Positions 24,599 to 35,365 of a stretch of DNA of 64,000 bases are shown here, in pieces. How positions within the stretch are numbered: the first letter of the stretch is position 1; each line of letters starts with the position of its first letter. The translations under genes were made by a program, and so were the position numbers. The stretch spans positions 1 through 64,000 of the forward strand of contig NZ_JACHJC010000001.1 in NCBI RefSeq assembly GCF_014203425.1, in the 5' to 3' direction. The stretch comes from Micromonospora echinospora. Lineage in GTDB: Bacteria > Actinomycetota > Actinomycetes > Mycobacteriales > Micromonosporaceae. The notes beneath the pieces were generated by a model that saw only the letters and a program-made list of their open reading frames with translations, was not told where the DNA came from and searched no databases.

Positions 24599-24640
24599 GG
24601 CCGCCCCGCCCGGTGGGAAACCACCGTCCGCGGGGCGGCC
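24599..24640 (+). terminator. Terminator after the secreted-protein gene
   Basis: ggccgccccg pairs with cggggcggcc, enclosing an inner ccggtgg/ccaccg hairpin with a GAAA loop. It lies 18 bp past the TGA at 24580. No T-run. Confidence 0.65.
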
Positions 24641-24707
24641 CTGGTGTACGCGTTGCTGTCATCCGGCCGGATCGCAGCGGCTGCCGCCGCGAAATGCCTT
24701 GTGGAAT

Positions 24708-24784
24708 TGGAGCCCCCGGCCGGGATCGAACCGGCGACATCTCGCTTACAAGGCGAGTGCTCTGGCCAGCTGAGCTACAGGGGC
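24708..24784 (-). tRNA. tRNA-Thr (anticodon TGT)
   Basis: Read on the minus strand from 24784: acceptor GCCCCTG pairs with CGGGGGC (one U-G pair); D-arm GCTC/GAGC; anticodon stem CTCGC/GCGAG with loop CTTGTAA, giving anticodon TGT; T-arm GCCGG-TTCGATC-CCGGC. The discriminator is T and CCA is encoded (24708-24710). All invariant positions (T8, TTC) are in place. It decodes ACA and, by wobble, ACG. Confidence 0.96.
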
Positions 24785-25135
24785 GCGTGCGTCGGGCTCA
24801 GCATAGCGACTGAGCCCCGGAAATCCCGCCTCGCAGGGCTCCCGAGCACGGAAAACGTCGGTATCCCGACCGGGGTGACCGATGGATCATCGCCCGGGCA
24901 CGCTCCCAACGGGGAGATTGATGCCTCGCAGTGCCCTGCTGACCGTTATGCGTATGCCGTCCATCCCATCCGGAGAACCACGTCTTGGCACGATCGCGAA
25001 AGCCGTTTACCGTGCAGTGACACGGACGACACTCCGGCGGGCTTCGGCTGCCTGAGCGACGACCCCGTTGGCCGGTGCCTTGGGCGCCGGTCGCTCCTTC
25101 ACTCGGATCGTCCGGCACGTTCCTGCCGGTGAAAG
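24785..25135. other. Intergenic region between tRNA-Thr and the sugar ATPase gene
   Basis: About 350 bp without a credible gene. Base composition is more balanced than the neighbourhood. I see no obvious hairpin, repeat or riboswitch. It must hold the promoter of the ATPase gene, whose message would have a leader of unknown length ending in the GAAGCGCTTC palindrome. Confidence 0.6.
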
Positions 25136-25145
25136 GAAGCGCTTC
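25136..25145. promoter_or_regulatory. Palindrome GAAGCGCTTC overlapping the ribosome-binding site
   Basis: A perfect 10-bp palindrome with the central CG typical of LacI-family operators overlaps the GAAAGGAAG Shine-Dalgarno just before ATG 25149. A repressor bound here would block elongation or translation of the ATPase. No LacI-type gene is in the window. Confidence 0.5.
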
Positions 25146-25148
25146 ATC

Positions 25149-26240
<1,092 letters not shown>

Positions 26241-26254
26241 CGTACGTACGCGAG

Positions 26255-26289
26255 AAAGGGGCGGCCCGCCACGGCGGACCGCCCCTTTT
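26255..26289. terminator. Bidirectional terminator between the sugar ATPase and rlmB
   Basis: ggggcgg...ccgcccc with a further internal ccgcc/ggcgg pairing is flanked by AAA on the left and TTTT on the right. It can therefore end transcription from both convergent genes. Confidence 0.8.
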
Positions 26290-26301
26290 CCGTACTCTCG
26301 A

Positions 26302-27419
26302 TCAGACCTCGACGGACCGGCGGCGCGCGACCTCGGCAAGCGTGACCGCGGCGGCGACGCTGGCGTTGAGCGACTCCACGTCGGAGACCATCGGGATGCT
26401 GACGGTCAGGTCGCAGGTCTCCCCGACCAGGCGGGACAGCCCGCGCCCCTCCGAGCCGACCACCACGACCAGCGGGCCGACGGCGGCCTCCAGGTCGTAC
26501 AGGTCGGTCTGCCCGTCGGCGTCCAGGCCGACGACGACGAAGCCGGCGTCCTTGCACGCCTTGAGCGACCGGGTCAGGTTGGTGACCTGGGCGACGGGCA
26601 CGCGCGCGGCCGCGCCGGCGCTGGTCCGCCAGGCGGTCGCGGTGATCCCGGCGGCACGCCGTTCGGGTACGAAGACACCCTGCGCGCCGAACGCGGCGGC
26701 CGACCGGATGACGGCGCCGAGGTTGCGGGGGTCGGTGACCCCGTCCAGCGCGACCAGCAGCGGGGCGGCCTGCTCCAGCGCCGCGGCCACCAGGTCGTCG
26801 AACGGCTCGTAGGCGAACGGGGGCACCTGGAGACCGACGCCCTGATGCAGCACCCCGCCGGTCATCCGGTCCAACTCGGCGCGGCTGACCTCCAGGATCG
26901 CGATGCCCCGGTCGGCGGCGGTACGGACGATCTCCTTGACCCGGTCGTCGACGTCGATGCCGTGCGCGGTGTAGAGCGCGGTCGCCGGCACCTGGGTGCG
27001 CAGCGACTCCAGCACCGGGTTGCGCCCGACCAGCAGCTCGGGGCTGTCCTTTGCCGGGTTGGCCTTGCGGCCCGGCGCGACCCGGGGCCCGGACCGGCCG
27101 GCCGGCTTTCCGCCCCGGCCCTTCGTCGTGGGCGTGCCTCGGCCACCGCCCTTGCCCCAGGTGGTGTCCTTGGTGCCGGGCTGGCCGATCTTGGGCGCGC
27201 GGCCCTCCTCGGAGGCAGCGCGGCGCTCCTTGTCCTGCTTCCAGGCGGTGCGCTGGGGCAGCTTCTCGGTGCCCGAGTACGCCTTGTGCCAGGGCCGCTC
27301 GTCGGCGGGCAGCGTGCGCCCCCGCCCGGCGAGCGAGTCCTTGTTCTTGCCTCCGGTGCCCTTGGGGGCGCCCGCCTTCGGCGTCAGTCGCCGGCCACGG
27401 CGCTGCGAGTTGCCGGCCA

Positions 27420-27420
<1 letters not shown>
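26302..27420 (-). CDS. rlmB: 23S rRNA (guanosine-2'-O-)-methyltransferase, RlmB/TrmH family
   Basis: A 372-aa SPOUT methyltransferase that would methylate G2251 (E. coli numbering) of 23S rRNA in the P-loop. The substrate-binding domain starts near [17 protein letters not shown] (about 138). The knotted catalytic domain has [20 protein letters not shown] (motif 1), [14 protein letters not shown] (motif 2) and [24 protein letters not shown] (motif 3). E. coli RlmB has 243 residues; here about 125 extra N-terminal residues are Lys/Arg/Gly-rich and probably disordered. ATG 27420 shares one base with the cysS stop (TGATG), so the two are coupled. Confidence 0.93.
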
Positions 27421-28835
<1,415 letters not shown>

Positions 28836-28885
28836 CTCACAAGGGTAGCCGTCCGCACATTTCGAAGTTGGCCGGAGCCGGGTCG

Positions 28886-28891
28886 TACGCT
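28886..28891 (+). promoter_or_regulatory. -10 element TACGCT, leaderless start of the IclR-type gene
   Basis: TACGCT ends 7 nt before GTG 28899. No Shine-Dalgarno is present in that gap, so the message probably begins at the start codon. Confidence 0.5.
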
Positions 28892-28898
28892 GCGTGCT

Positions 28899-29546
28899 GT
28901 GGACACGGCGGCGCGCCCGGGAGAGACAGCACAGACCCTGGACCGAGGTCTGCGCCTGCTGCACCTCGTCGCCGACGCGCCGGGCGGTCTCACAGTCACC
29001 GAAGCGGCGCACCGGCTGGGCATCGGCCGGGCCGCCGTCTACCGGCTGGTCGGCGCGCTGACCGGCCACGGGATGCTCCGACGCGACGGCGAGGGCCGCC
29101 TGCGCATCGGCGTGGGCGTGCTGCACCTGGCCCGCCGGGCCCAGCCGCTGCTGGCCGAGGGGGCGCTGCCCGCGCTGCGCCGGCTCGCCGAAGGCACCGG
29201 CGCGACCGCCCACCTCACAGTGGTCGAGGGCGGCGAGGGGGTGGCGCTGGCGGTGGTCGAGCCGAGCTGGACGTCGTTCCACGTGGCGTACCGGACCGGC
29301 ACCCGGCACCCGCTGGAGCGGGGCGCCGCCGGCCGGGCCGTGCTGGCCGGGCGGGCCGGTGATCCGGGGCCGGTGAGCACCAGCGGCGAGCTTCAATCAG
29401 GCGCGTACGGGGTGGCGGCGCCGGTGCTCGGCGTGCCCGGCCTGGAGGGCAGCGTCGGGGTGGTGTCGCTGACCCCGCTCGACGTGGCGGACGTCGGCGC
29501 CCAGGTGACAGCCGCCGCCGAGGCGGTCGCCGCAGCGCTCTCCTGA
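28899..29546 (+). CDS. IclR-family transcriptional regulator
   Basis: A 215-aa regulator. The N-terminal winged HTH reads [18 protein letters not shown], then [22 protein letters not shown] (about 11-55). The effector domain follows but is about 35 residues shorter than the usual 250-aa IclR proteins, mainly in its middle. The C-terminal part [23 protein letters not shown] is the conserved ligand-pocket region. Its targets are not evident: cysS is divergent 63 bp away and downstream lies the repeat array. Leaderless from TACGCT. Confidence 0.87.
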   Translation: MDTAARPGETAQTLDRGLRLLHLVADAPGGLTVTEAAHRLGIGRAAVYRLVGALTGHGMLRRDGEGRLRIGVGVLHLARRAQPLLAEGALPALRRLAEGTGATAHLTVVEGGEGVALAVVEPSWTSFHVAYRTGTRHPLERGAAGRAVLAGRAGDPGPVSTSGELQSGAYGVAAPVLGVPGLEGSVGVVSLTPLDVADVGAQVTAAAEAVAAALS

Positions 29547-29570
29547 GCCCCGCACGCCCTTACGCAGGTC

Positions 29571-30075
29571 CTCGCGCCAGCTCGGCGAAGTGGCTGCACC
29601 AACACGCCCCGGACCCCGCCACCTCCCCGAGGTGAAGTCGATCAAGCCAGACCAAGACACCGGATGGCCACACGGTCCAGCCCACCCCAGGGCCCTCGCG
29701 CCACTACGCCGAGGTGGCTACATCAGTGCCCCGAACCCGCCCTCCTCCACACACCCTCGCGCCAGCTCGGCGGAACGGCTGCATCAAGCGGCCCGGATAC
29801 CACCACCTCCCCGAAGTGAAGTCGATCAAGCCAGACCAAGACACCGGATGGCCACACGGTCCAGCCCACCCCTCACGCCACTACGCCGAGGTGGTCACAT
29901 CAGCGCACCCAAGCCAACCCCTCCACACACACCCTTACGCCATCAGACCGAAGTGGCCGCGTCAGCGCGGTCGAAACCGTCCCTCCACCCACCCTCACGC
30001 CAGCTCGCCGAAATGGCTGCATCAAGCGGCCCGGATACCACCACCTCCCCGAGGTGGAGTCGATCATGCGCAGGT
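29571..30075. repeat. Degenerate higher-order repeat array (about 0.5 kb)
   Basis: Six related units alternate long (about 115-125 bp) and short (about 60 bp). Long units start near 29571, 29754 and 29992 and contain gccagctcggcgaagtggct-type heads, a ccacctccccgaggtg hairpin and gtcgatcaagccagaccaag. Units 1 and 3 share an identical segment of about 50 bp, offset by 184 bp (from 29637 and 29821). Short units start near 29694, 29870 and 29932 and keep only the ccgaggtggcyacatcag head. This fills the roughly 650-bp gap between IclR and the DUF559-type gene. Open frames across it have no protein-like features. Confidence 0.85.
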
Positions 30076-30194
30076 TGAGGGCATAGCACACGGACAAGGC
30101 TGCTCGGGGGTTGTCCACAGGGCGCGGCGGGCGGAACGGCTGCGGCTGTCCACAGGGGTATCGATCTCGACCCCCGCGCCGCCACGCTCGTGAC

Positions 30195-31241
30195 ATGCCA
30201 CCTCATCCTCATCGACCACCGGAGTTGGCCTGGCAGGTCTTCCGGGGCTCGGAAGCCATCCGGCGCGGACTGCTGTCCCGGCACCATCTGCGGGGCGCGT
30301 CCTGGATCCGGCTCCGGCAGGACGTCTACGCCGACGCGCGGCTCGACCGCGACCACGCGCTCGCCTGCCGTGCGGCCCTGCTGCGCATGCCACGCGGCGC
30401 GGCGATCGCCGGTCCGTCGGCGGCCTACCTGCACGGAGTCGAGCACGCCGCCGACTTCACCGACGACGTGCACGTCCTGCTGCCGGCCACGGTCCGGGCC
30501 GATTCCCAGCCGGGCGTCCGGGTGCACCACGCCCCGATGTCGAGCACACGCAGCGGTCTCCTGGTCCCCGTCGGCAGCGCCGCACCCGCGCGAACGAGCC
30601 CACCCGTCGGCACGAGCCCACCCGCCGGCGGCCCGGCCGAGCCGCAGAACGCGGCCGCCGCATCGAACCCGTTCGCAGAGTCGTCCCCCGGCGCGGTAAT
30701 GATCCTGCCCGGGCCGCCGCGACGCACCGAGCCGGCCGCCTGTGCCTGGGAGACAGCGGTCTGGGCCGACCCCGTGGAGGCGGTCGGCATCATCGACGGG
30801 CTGCTGCGTACCGGTTCGGTGAACCGGTCGGCACTGGCGAGCGAGGCGGCCCGGAACGCCTGTCGCCCCGGTGGGCGGCGGGCGGCGTGGGTGTTCGGCC
30901 TGACCGACGGGCTGGCCCAGTCTCCGCCCGAGTCCCACCTGCGGGTACGCCTCGTCTTCGCCGGCCTGCCGCGTCCGGTGGCCCAGCATCCGGTGCGCGT
31001 GTCGACCGGCCTGATCCTGCACCCCGACCTGGCCTGGCCGGAGTTCCGGGTCGCCGTCGAGTACGACGGTCAGTGGCACTCCGACGCGGACCGGATGCAC
31101 CTCGACCGGCGGCGGCTCAACCAGCTCGTCGAGGCCGGCTGGCTGGTGTTGCACGTGACCGGCCGCCGTCTGCGCAAGGAGTTCCCCGCTCTGGTCCGGG
31201 AGATCCGCGCCGCACTGGTGGCCCGGGGGTGGCGCCCGTGA
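30195..31241 (+). CDS. DUF559/AbiEi-like protein with C-terminal endonuclease-like domain
   Basis: A 348-aa protein. The N-terminal half resembles the AbiEi-type antitoxin/HTH family: FRGSEAIRRGLLSRHHLRG...WIRLRQDVYAD and then RGAAIAGPSAAYLHG. A Pro/Ala-rich linker lies at about 125-175. The C-terminal DUF559 (restriction-endonuclease-like, Vsr-related) domain has FRVAVEYDGQWHSDADRMHLDRRR, with the E-x-DG-x-H pattern, and LVEAGWLVLHVTGRRL. This family is multi-copy in actinobacteria and of unknown role. No toxin gene (AbiEii) is adjacent. ATG 30195 lies 6 nt after CACGCT, possibly leaderless; upstream are two ctgtccacagg-like sequences. Confidence 0.78.
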   Translation: MPPHPHRPPELAWQVFRGSEAIRRGLLSRHHLRGASWIRLRQDVYADARLDRDHALACRAALLRMPRGAAIAGPSAAYLHGVEHAADFTDDVHVLLPATVRADSQPGVRVHHAPMSSTRSGLLVPVGSAAPARTSPPVGTSPPAGGPAEPQNAAAASNPFAESSPGAVMILPGPPRRTEPAACAWETAVWADPVEAVGIIDGLLRTGSVNRSALASEAARNACRPGGRRAAWVFGLTDGLAQSPPESHLRVRLVFAGLPRPVAQHPVRVSTGLILHPDLAWPEFRVAVEYDGQWHSDADRMHLDRRRLNQLVEAGWLVLHVTGRRLRKEFPALVREIRAALVARGWRP

Positions 31242-31255
31242 CACGGGCCGGAACG

Positions 31256-31298
31256 CCGAGGTGGCGGCGTCCGGGTGATCCGGACGCCGCCACCTCGG
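31256..31298. terminator. Perfect 19-bp inverted repeat between convergent genes
   Basis: ccgaggtggcggcgtccgg and ccggacgccgccacctcgg pair perfectly around a 5-nt loop (gtgat). It lies 14 bp after the DUF559 stop and 11 bp from the subtilase stop. No T-run; the stem is strong enough for a two-way actinobacterial terminator. The GAGGTGG arm echoes the repeat array at 29571-30075. Confidence 0.75.
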
Positions 31299-31309
31299 GG
31301 AAACGGTTG

Positions 31310-33001
31310 TTACGGTCGCACGTTGGGCTTGAGCGGGGTCTTCACCGCGGCGTAGGCGTCGACGATGCCGTAGCCGTAGAAGCCGTTGAAGTTCAGCGAG
31401 CCCGCGCAGTACGCGTCGAACTCGGCGCTCCGGCCCTCGTTGGTGTAGCTCTGCAGCCGCGGCTCCGGGCAGGCGTGCTCGGCCGCCGTCCGGTAGAGGT
31501 GCTGCTCGACCAGGCTCGGCGCCATGCCGAACCCGTCCCGGCCCTGCTTCTTGCCGTGCTTGCTGACGATCAGCGCGGCCACGCCCGAGACGTGCGGGGA
31601 CGCCATCGAGGTGCCCTGCAGGTAGGTGTAGTAACCACACTCACCCTTGGTGGTGCACTGCTTGAACACCGAGCTCTCGAAGCCGGCGACGATGTTGCCG
31701 TCCTCATCGACCGACCCCTCCTCCTGGAGCACCTTCTTCGGGTACGTGGAGAGGATCATGTTGGCGTCGGTGCGGAACGTGTCGGTGCCGAAGCCGTCGC
31801 GGAACCAGCCACCCGGAGCCGCCACCGAGATCTGCTCGGTGCCGTAGTTCGAGTAGTCGGCCTTCTTGCCGGACGGGCCGACCGACGACACGCCGATCAC
31901 GTGCGGGCCCTCGACCGGCAGATCCCAGCAGGTCGCGTTGTCGATCGGGCGCGGGTACGGGTCGGCGCCGTAGTCCGGGCTGCTCACGTCGGTGCGCGGC
32001 GCGCCCAGGTCCTCGTGGTTGTTGCCGAGCGAGCCGACCAGCGTGACGCCCTTGCCGTGGGCGAAGTTGAGCGCCCGCTTCATGGCCTCGATGACGGTGC
32101 GCTGCTCGGCCTGCGCCTCCGGCGAGTCGGCCGGGTTGGCGGTGCAGTTGTAGAGCCACGGGTCGACGTAGAAGGACATGTTCACCACGTCCAGCCCGGA
32201 GCGGCCCGCGTGCACCAGGGCGTTCACCACGGGGTTGAGGAAGAAGTAGCCGCTGTCCTGGCCACCCTTCAGCTCGACGAGCGAGATCTTCGGCGCCACG
32301 CCGGAGAGGCCGAAGCCGTTGGCGGCGGCGCCGATGGTGCCGGCCACGTGCGTGCCGTGCCCGCCGTCGTCGGTGCCGACCGGGTCGACGCAGCTCGCCA
32401 CCTCGCACGGGCCGTCGACCTCGGGGATGTCCGGGGCGAAGTTGCGCGACAGCGCCCAGTTGAAGTTCGGCGCCAGGTCGGGGTGGCTGGCGTCGACGCC
32501 GGTGTCCAGCACGCCGACGGTGACCCGGCGGTCACCCGGTTCGATCTTGCGGGCCTGGTCAGCCCGGATCATGTCCAGGCCCCAGAGCTTGTCGTCGAGC
32601 GGGTCCATCTTCTTGGCCTTGCCCTTGGCGACCTTGCCCTTGGTCGCCGCGGCGGCCAGCAGGTTCTCCTGCTCGACCCGGTCCAGCTTCGGCTTGCGGC
32701 CGATCGCCTTCTCCTCGGCCGCGCCGACCAGGGCGCCGGCGGCGGTGGCCCGGCTGGCGAAGTCCGCCCGGTCGCTTCTGACCTGGAAGAGGCCGACGTC
32801 GTCGGTGCGGGCGACGACAGTGCCGCCGGCGGCGGCGATCGCGGCGATCGCGGCGTCGGTGGACACGCCGCTCTCGGCCAGCACAGTGAAGGTCCGGGTG
32901 TCCGACGGCGCGGCGTTCGCCGGGATCCCCAGGCCGGTCACCGTGAGTGCCAGCGAGGCCGCAGCCGCGACCGCGCCGACGGTGAAGCGCTTGCTCACCA
33001 C
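31310..33001 (-). CDS. Secreted S8 (subtilisin-family) serine protease
   Basis: A 563-aa preproprotease. A Sec signal peptide (about 1-31, ending IPANAA) and an inhibitor-type propeptide (about 35-130) precede the catalytic domain. The triad is D166 (VGVLDTGVD), H215 (GGHGTHVAG) and S465 (GTSMASPH), with the oxyanion-hole Asn in SLGNNHED. Long insertions between His and Ser include a probable disulfide-rich part (Cys at 199, 204, 285, 358, 449, 455). No pro-protein convertase (P) domain. It degrades extracellular protein. GTG 33001 has AGAGGA 6 nt upstream; GTG 32998 is an equal alternative. Confidence 0.94.
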   Translation of the reverse strand: MVSKRFTVGAVAAAASLALTVTGLGIPANAAPSDTRTFTVLAESGVSTDAAIAAIAAAGGTVVARTDDVGLFQVRSDRADFASRATAAGALVGAAEEKAIGRKPKLDRVEQENLLAAAATKGKVAKGKAKKMDPLDDKLWGLDMIRADQARKIEPGDRRVTVGVLDTGVDASHPDLAPNFNWALSRNFAPDIPEVDGPCEVASCVDPVGTDDGGHGTHVAGTIGAAANGFGLSGVAPKISLVELKGGQDSGYFFLNPVVNALVHAGRSGLDVVNMSFYVDPWLYNCTANPADSPEAQAEQRTVIEAMKRALNFAHGKGVTLVGSLGNNHEDLGAPRTDVSSPDYGADPYPRPIDNATCWDLPVEGPHVIGVSSVGPSGKKADYSNYGTEQISVAAPGGWFRDGFGTDTFRTDANMILSTYPKKVLQEEGSVDEDGNIVAGFESSVFKQCTTKGECGYYTYLQGTSMASPHVSGVAALIVSKHGKKQGRDGFGMAPSLVEQHLYRTAAEHACPEPRLQSYTNEGRSAEFDAYCAGSLNFNGFYGYGIVDAYAAVKTPLKPNVRP

Positions 33002-33086
33002 ATCAGATCCTCTCGTTGAGGGACGTGGTGTCATCCCACATCACGGGAGCGGGTTCCGCCAGATCGACGTCCGTTATCGGCTGCAA

Positions 33087-33785
33087 CTAGGCATTCGCGT
33101 TTGTCAAGGTGATGAGCACGGTGGACAGTCCGGCAAGTGTGGACACCTCGGCGTCCGGTTCGAGGCCCCGAGGCCGGGGAAGCCCGCCCCGGTTGAGCCA
33201 TACGGCACGCAGTCCGGCCCGCTGGGCGGCGACCACGTCGTGCTCCGGCGAGTCGCCCACGTGGACGATGCGCGCGGCGGGCAGTCCGGCGGCCGCCACC
33301 ACCGCCGCGAAGAACTCCGGCGACGGCTTCTTGGGCAGGCCGTCCTCGTGCGCGTACACCTCGAAGGCGAACTGCCCGGCGAGGCCGCAGCGTTCGGCGC
33401 GGCTGTTGCCGTTCGTTGCGAAGCCGAGCAGGTGATGCGGGCGCAGCGCCGCCAGCGCGGGCAGCACGTCGGGGAAGGGCCGGCTCAGCGCGTACCGGCG
33501 GGCGAAGAACAACGCCGCGAACTCGTCCAGGTCCGCCTCCAGCCCGGCCCGGGCCAGCGAGCGGGCCAGGGCGGTCCGCCGAATCTCCTGCACCGGGGCG
33601 GCGCTGAGCGCGCCGAACACCGCACCCCAGTCCCCCTCCAGGTCCGCGAGCGACACCGCGGCCGCCGCCGGGGTCCGCCGCCGCATCTCCTCGAGTACGG
33701 CGACGAGCGCGCCGGTGACCGCCGGGCGCAGGTCGACGAGAGTCTCGTCGGCGTCGAAGACGACGGCGCTGCGCGGCCCGCTCAT
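33087..33785 (-). CDS. HAD-superfamily hydrolase
   Basis: A 232-aa haloacid-dehalogenase-type phosphatase. Motif I is VVFDADETLVD (about 8-18; the second acidic residue is the D of ADE), motif II FATNGN, motif III Lys in GLPKKPSPEFF, motif IV VHVGDSPEHDV. The helical cap is type C1, as in phosphoglycolate phosphatase and YjjG-like nucleotidases. Substrate unknown. ATG 33785 overlaps the stop of the EamA gene (ATGA), so the two are co-translated; a link between the exporter substrate and this phosphatase is possible but unproven. Confidence 0.9.
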   Translation of the reverse strand: MSGPRSAVVFDADETLVDLRPAVTGALVAVLEEMRRRTPAAAAVSLADLEGDWGAVFGALSAAPVQEIRRTALARSLARAGLEADLDEFAALFFARRYALSRPFPDVLPALAALRPHHLLGFATNGNSRAERCGLAGQFAFEVYAHEDGLPKKPSPEFFAAVVAAAGLPAARIVHVGDSPEHDVVAAQRAGLRAVWLNRGGLPRPRGLEPDAEVSTLAGLSTVLITLTNANA

Positions 33786-34744
33786 CGCTCGCCGGTCAGT
33801 ACCGGCTGGGCCGGTGCCGTCGCCGACGCCGGTGGTGAGCCCCGCAGTTCGTCCGCACGCACCAGGGCGACGCCGCCGAGGATGAGCACGCCGCCGGCCA
33901 GCTGGATCAGGCTGGGCAGTTCGTCGAGCACCAGCCAGGCGATCAGGACCGCGAACATCACCTCGGTCAGCCCCACGAAGGAGGACAGCCGGGCCCCGAG
34001 CAGCCGCGTTCCCGCGACACCGGCGAGGTACGCGACCACCGCGGCGATCAGCGACAGCCCGGCGATCGGCACCAGCCAGCTCACCTGGTGCCCGGCGAAG
34101 GTGACATCGGCGGTGCCGGCGGTGAGTGGCAGCGCTCCGATGCCGCCGAGCAGGAGCAGCGCCAGCGCGCCGACCGCCATGCCGCCGCTGGCCACCACGA
34201 CCGAGGGCAGTTCGGCGTCGAGCCGCCCGGCGATGACGAAGTAGCCGGCCAGGCCGACTCCCGCGCCGAGACCCCACAGCACGCCCACCGGGTCCAGGCG
34301 GCCGGCGCCGGTGAGGTCGAGGACGAGCGCCAGCCCGCACAGGGCGGTGACCGAGCCGGCCACCGTCAGCGCTCGCGGGCGCTGCCCGTGGACGAGCCAC
34401 ATCCATCCGACCACCAGCACGATGCCGAGGTATTCCAGCAGCAGCGCCACGCCGACCGGGAGGTAGCGGACCGCGTTGAAGAAGCACGCCTGCGCCGTGG
34501 CGACGCCGAGCAGCCCGAACAGCAGCACTGTGACGCCGTTGCGCCGCAGCACCGACCACTTGCCGCGCAGGGCCAGCACGGCGGGCACGGCGAGGACCAG
34601 CGCGGCGATGCCGACCCGGGCGATCACCACCGCCACCGCCGACCACTCGCCGGTGATCAGCGGACGGGCGAACGTGCCCGAGGTCGCGAACGTGATCGCG
34701 GAGAGCAGTGCCAGGCCGAGCCCGACGCTGGACCGTTCACGCAT
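33782..34744 (-). CDS. EamA/DMT-family transporter
   Basis: A 320-aa membrane protein with ten hydrophobic helices arranged as two EamA repeats (about 7-150 and 155-295). The first ends in YLGIVLVVGWMWLVHGQRP and the second in VMFAVLIAWLVLDELPSL, the repeated end-of-domain motif of the drug/metabolite transporter superfamily. It probably exports a metabolite or amino acid. ATG 34744 has AGGAG 6 nt upstream; a TTG two codons earlier lies too close to that site. Divergent from a CGNR-type regulator, with a small palindrome in between. Confidence 0.9.
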   Translation of the reverse strand: MRERSSVGLGLALLSAITFATSGTFARPLITGEWSAVAVVIARVGIAALVLAVPAVLALRGKWSVLRRNGVTVLLFGLLGVATAQACFFNAVRYLPVGVALLLEYLGIVLVVGWMWLVHGQRPRALTVAGSVTALCGLALVLDLTGAGRLDPVGVLWGLGAGVGLAGYFVIAGRLDAELPSVVVASGGMAVGALALLLLGGIGALPLTAGTADVTFAGHQVSWLVPIAGLSLIAAVVAYLAGVAGTRLLGARLSSFVGLTEVMFAVLIAWLVLDELPSLIQLAGGVLILGGVALVRADELRGSPPASATAPAQPVLTGER

Positions 34745-34785
34745 CGGCAACTCCTGGTCATGAGTGAAGGGCGGTTATGCTGATG

Positions 34786-34796
34786 ACGCTAAGCGT
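34786..34796. promoter_or_regulatory. Palindrome ACGCTAAGCGT between EamA and CGNR genes
   Basis: A perfect 5-1-5 palindrome lies 42 bp upstream of the EamA start and 20 bp upstream of the CGNR start. It could be the operator of the CGNR protein acting on both promoters. Binding is inferred only from position. Confidence 0.4.
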
Positions 34797-34816
34797 AGCC
34801 TCCGACAGGAGTCAAG

Positions 34817-35365
34817 TTGCTTTTTGCTCATGACACCGAATGCGCGCTGGTCGGCGCCGCCGCACTGGTGAACACCGCCGACGGCGACCGGGAAGGGCTG
34901 CCCGACGTGGCCGCTCTCGACGACTTCTTCACCACCTACGGGTGGAGTGGCCGACACGAGCGCACCGACGTCGAGCTGCGCCAGGTCCGCGCGCTCCGGC
35001 CCCGGCTGCGCCGCATCTGGTACGCCGACACCGACGAGGTGGTGGCGATCGTCAACGGACTGCTGCGCGAGTCGCACGCGCTGCCGCAACTCGTCCGGCA
35101 CGACGACGAGCCGTACCACCTGCACGCCGTGCCCCGGGACGCGCCACTGGCGACCCGGATGGCGGTCGAGGCCGCGATGGCGATGGCCGATCTCGTCCGG
35201 ATGGGCGAGCTGAGCCGGCTGCGGCACTGCGACCACCCCGACTGCGACAACGTGCTGGTCGACCTCTCCCGGAACCGGTCCCGCCGGTTCTGCGACGCCG
35301 GCTGCGGCAACCGGGCCGCGGTGAGCGCCTACCGGGCCCGCAAGGCCGCCGCGTCCCAGTCCTGA
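34817..35365 (+). CDS. CGNR zinc-finger (ABATE-domain) transcriptional regulator
   Basis: A 182-aa protein with the N-terminal ABATE stress-response domain (LVNTADGDREGLPDV onward) and a C-terminal CGNR zinc finger. The four Cys are in HCDHPDCDNVLVDLSRNRSR and FCDAGCGNRAAV, with the CGNR signature intact (about 164-167). Members bind DNA and are thought to regulate neighbouring genes, often transporters. It starts at a TTG (34817), supported by CAGGAG 6 nt upstream; no ATG/GTG fits better. Divergent from the EamA exporter, its likely target. It overlaps the convergent GNAT gene by 37 bp. Confidence 0.88.
   Translation: MLFAHDTECALVGAAALVNTADGDREGLPDVAALDDFFTTYGWSGRHERTDVELRQVRALRPRLRRIWYADTDEVVAIVNGLLRESHALPQLVRHDDEPYHLHAVPRDAPLATRMAVEAAMAMADLVRMGELSRLRHCDHPDCDNVLVDLSRNRSRRFCDAGCGNRAAVSAYRARKAAASQS

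Noticed and set aside
24785..25148. Riboswitch in the leader of the sugar ATPase gene
   Set aside because: No conserved aptamer-like pairing was seen; only the short operator-like palindrome is convincing.
29571..30075. Long open frames across the repeat array as genes
   Set aside because: They overlap in several frames, consist of low-complexity Pro/Arg/His translations of the repeat, and have no ribosome site or homology I recognise.
30195..31241. Complete AbiE-type toxin-antitoxin system
   Set aside because: Only an AbiEi-like domain fused to DUF559 is present. There is no AbiEii nucleotidyltransferase gene beside it.
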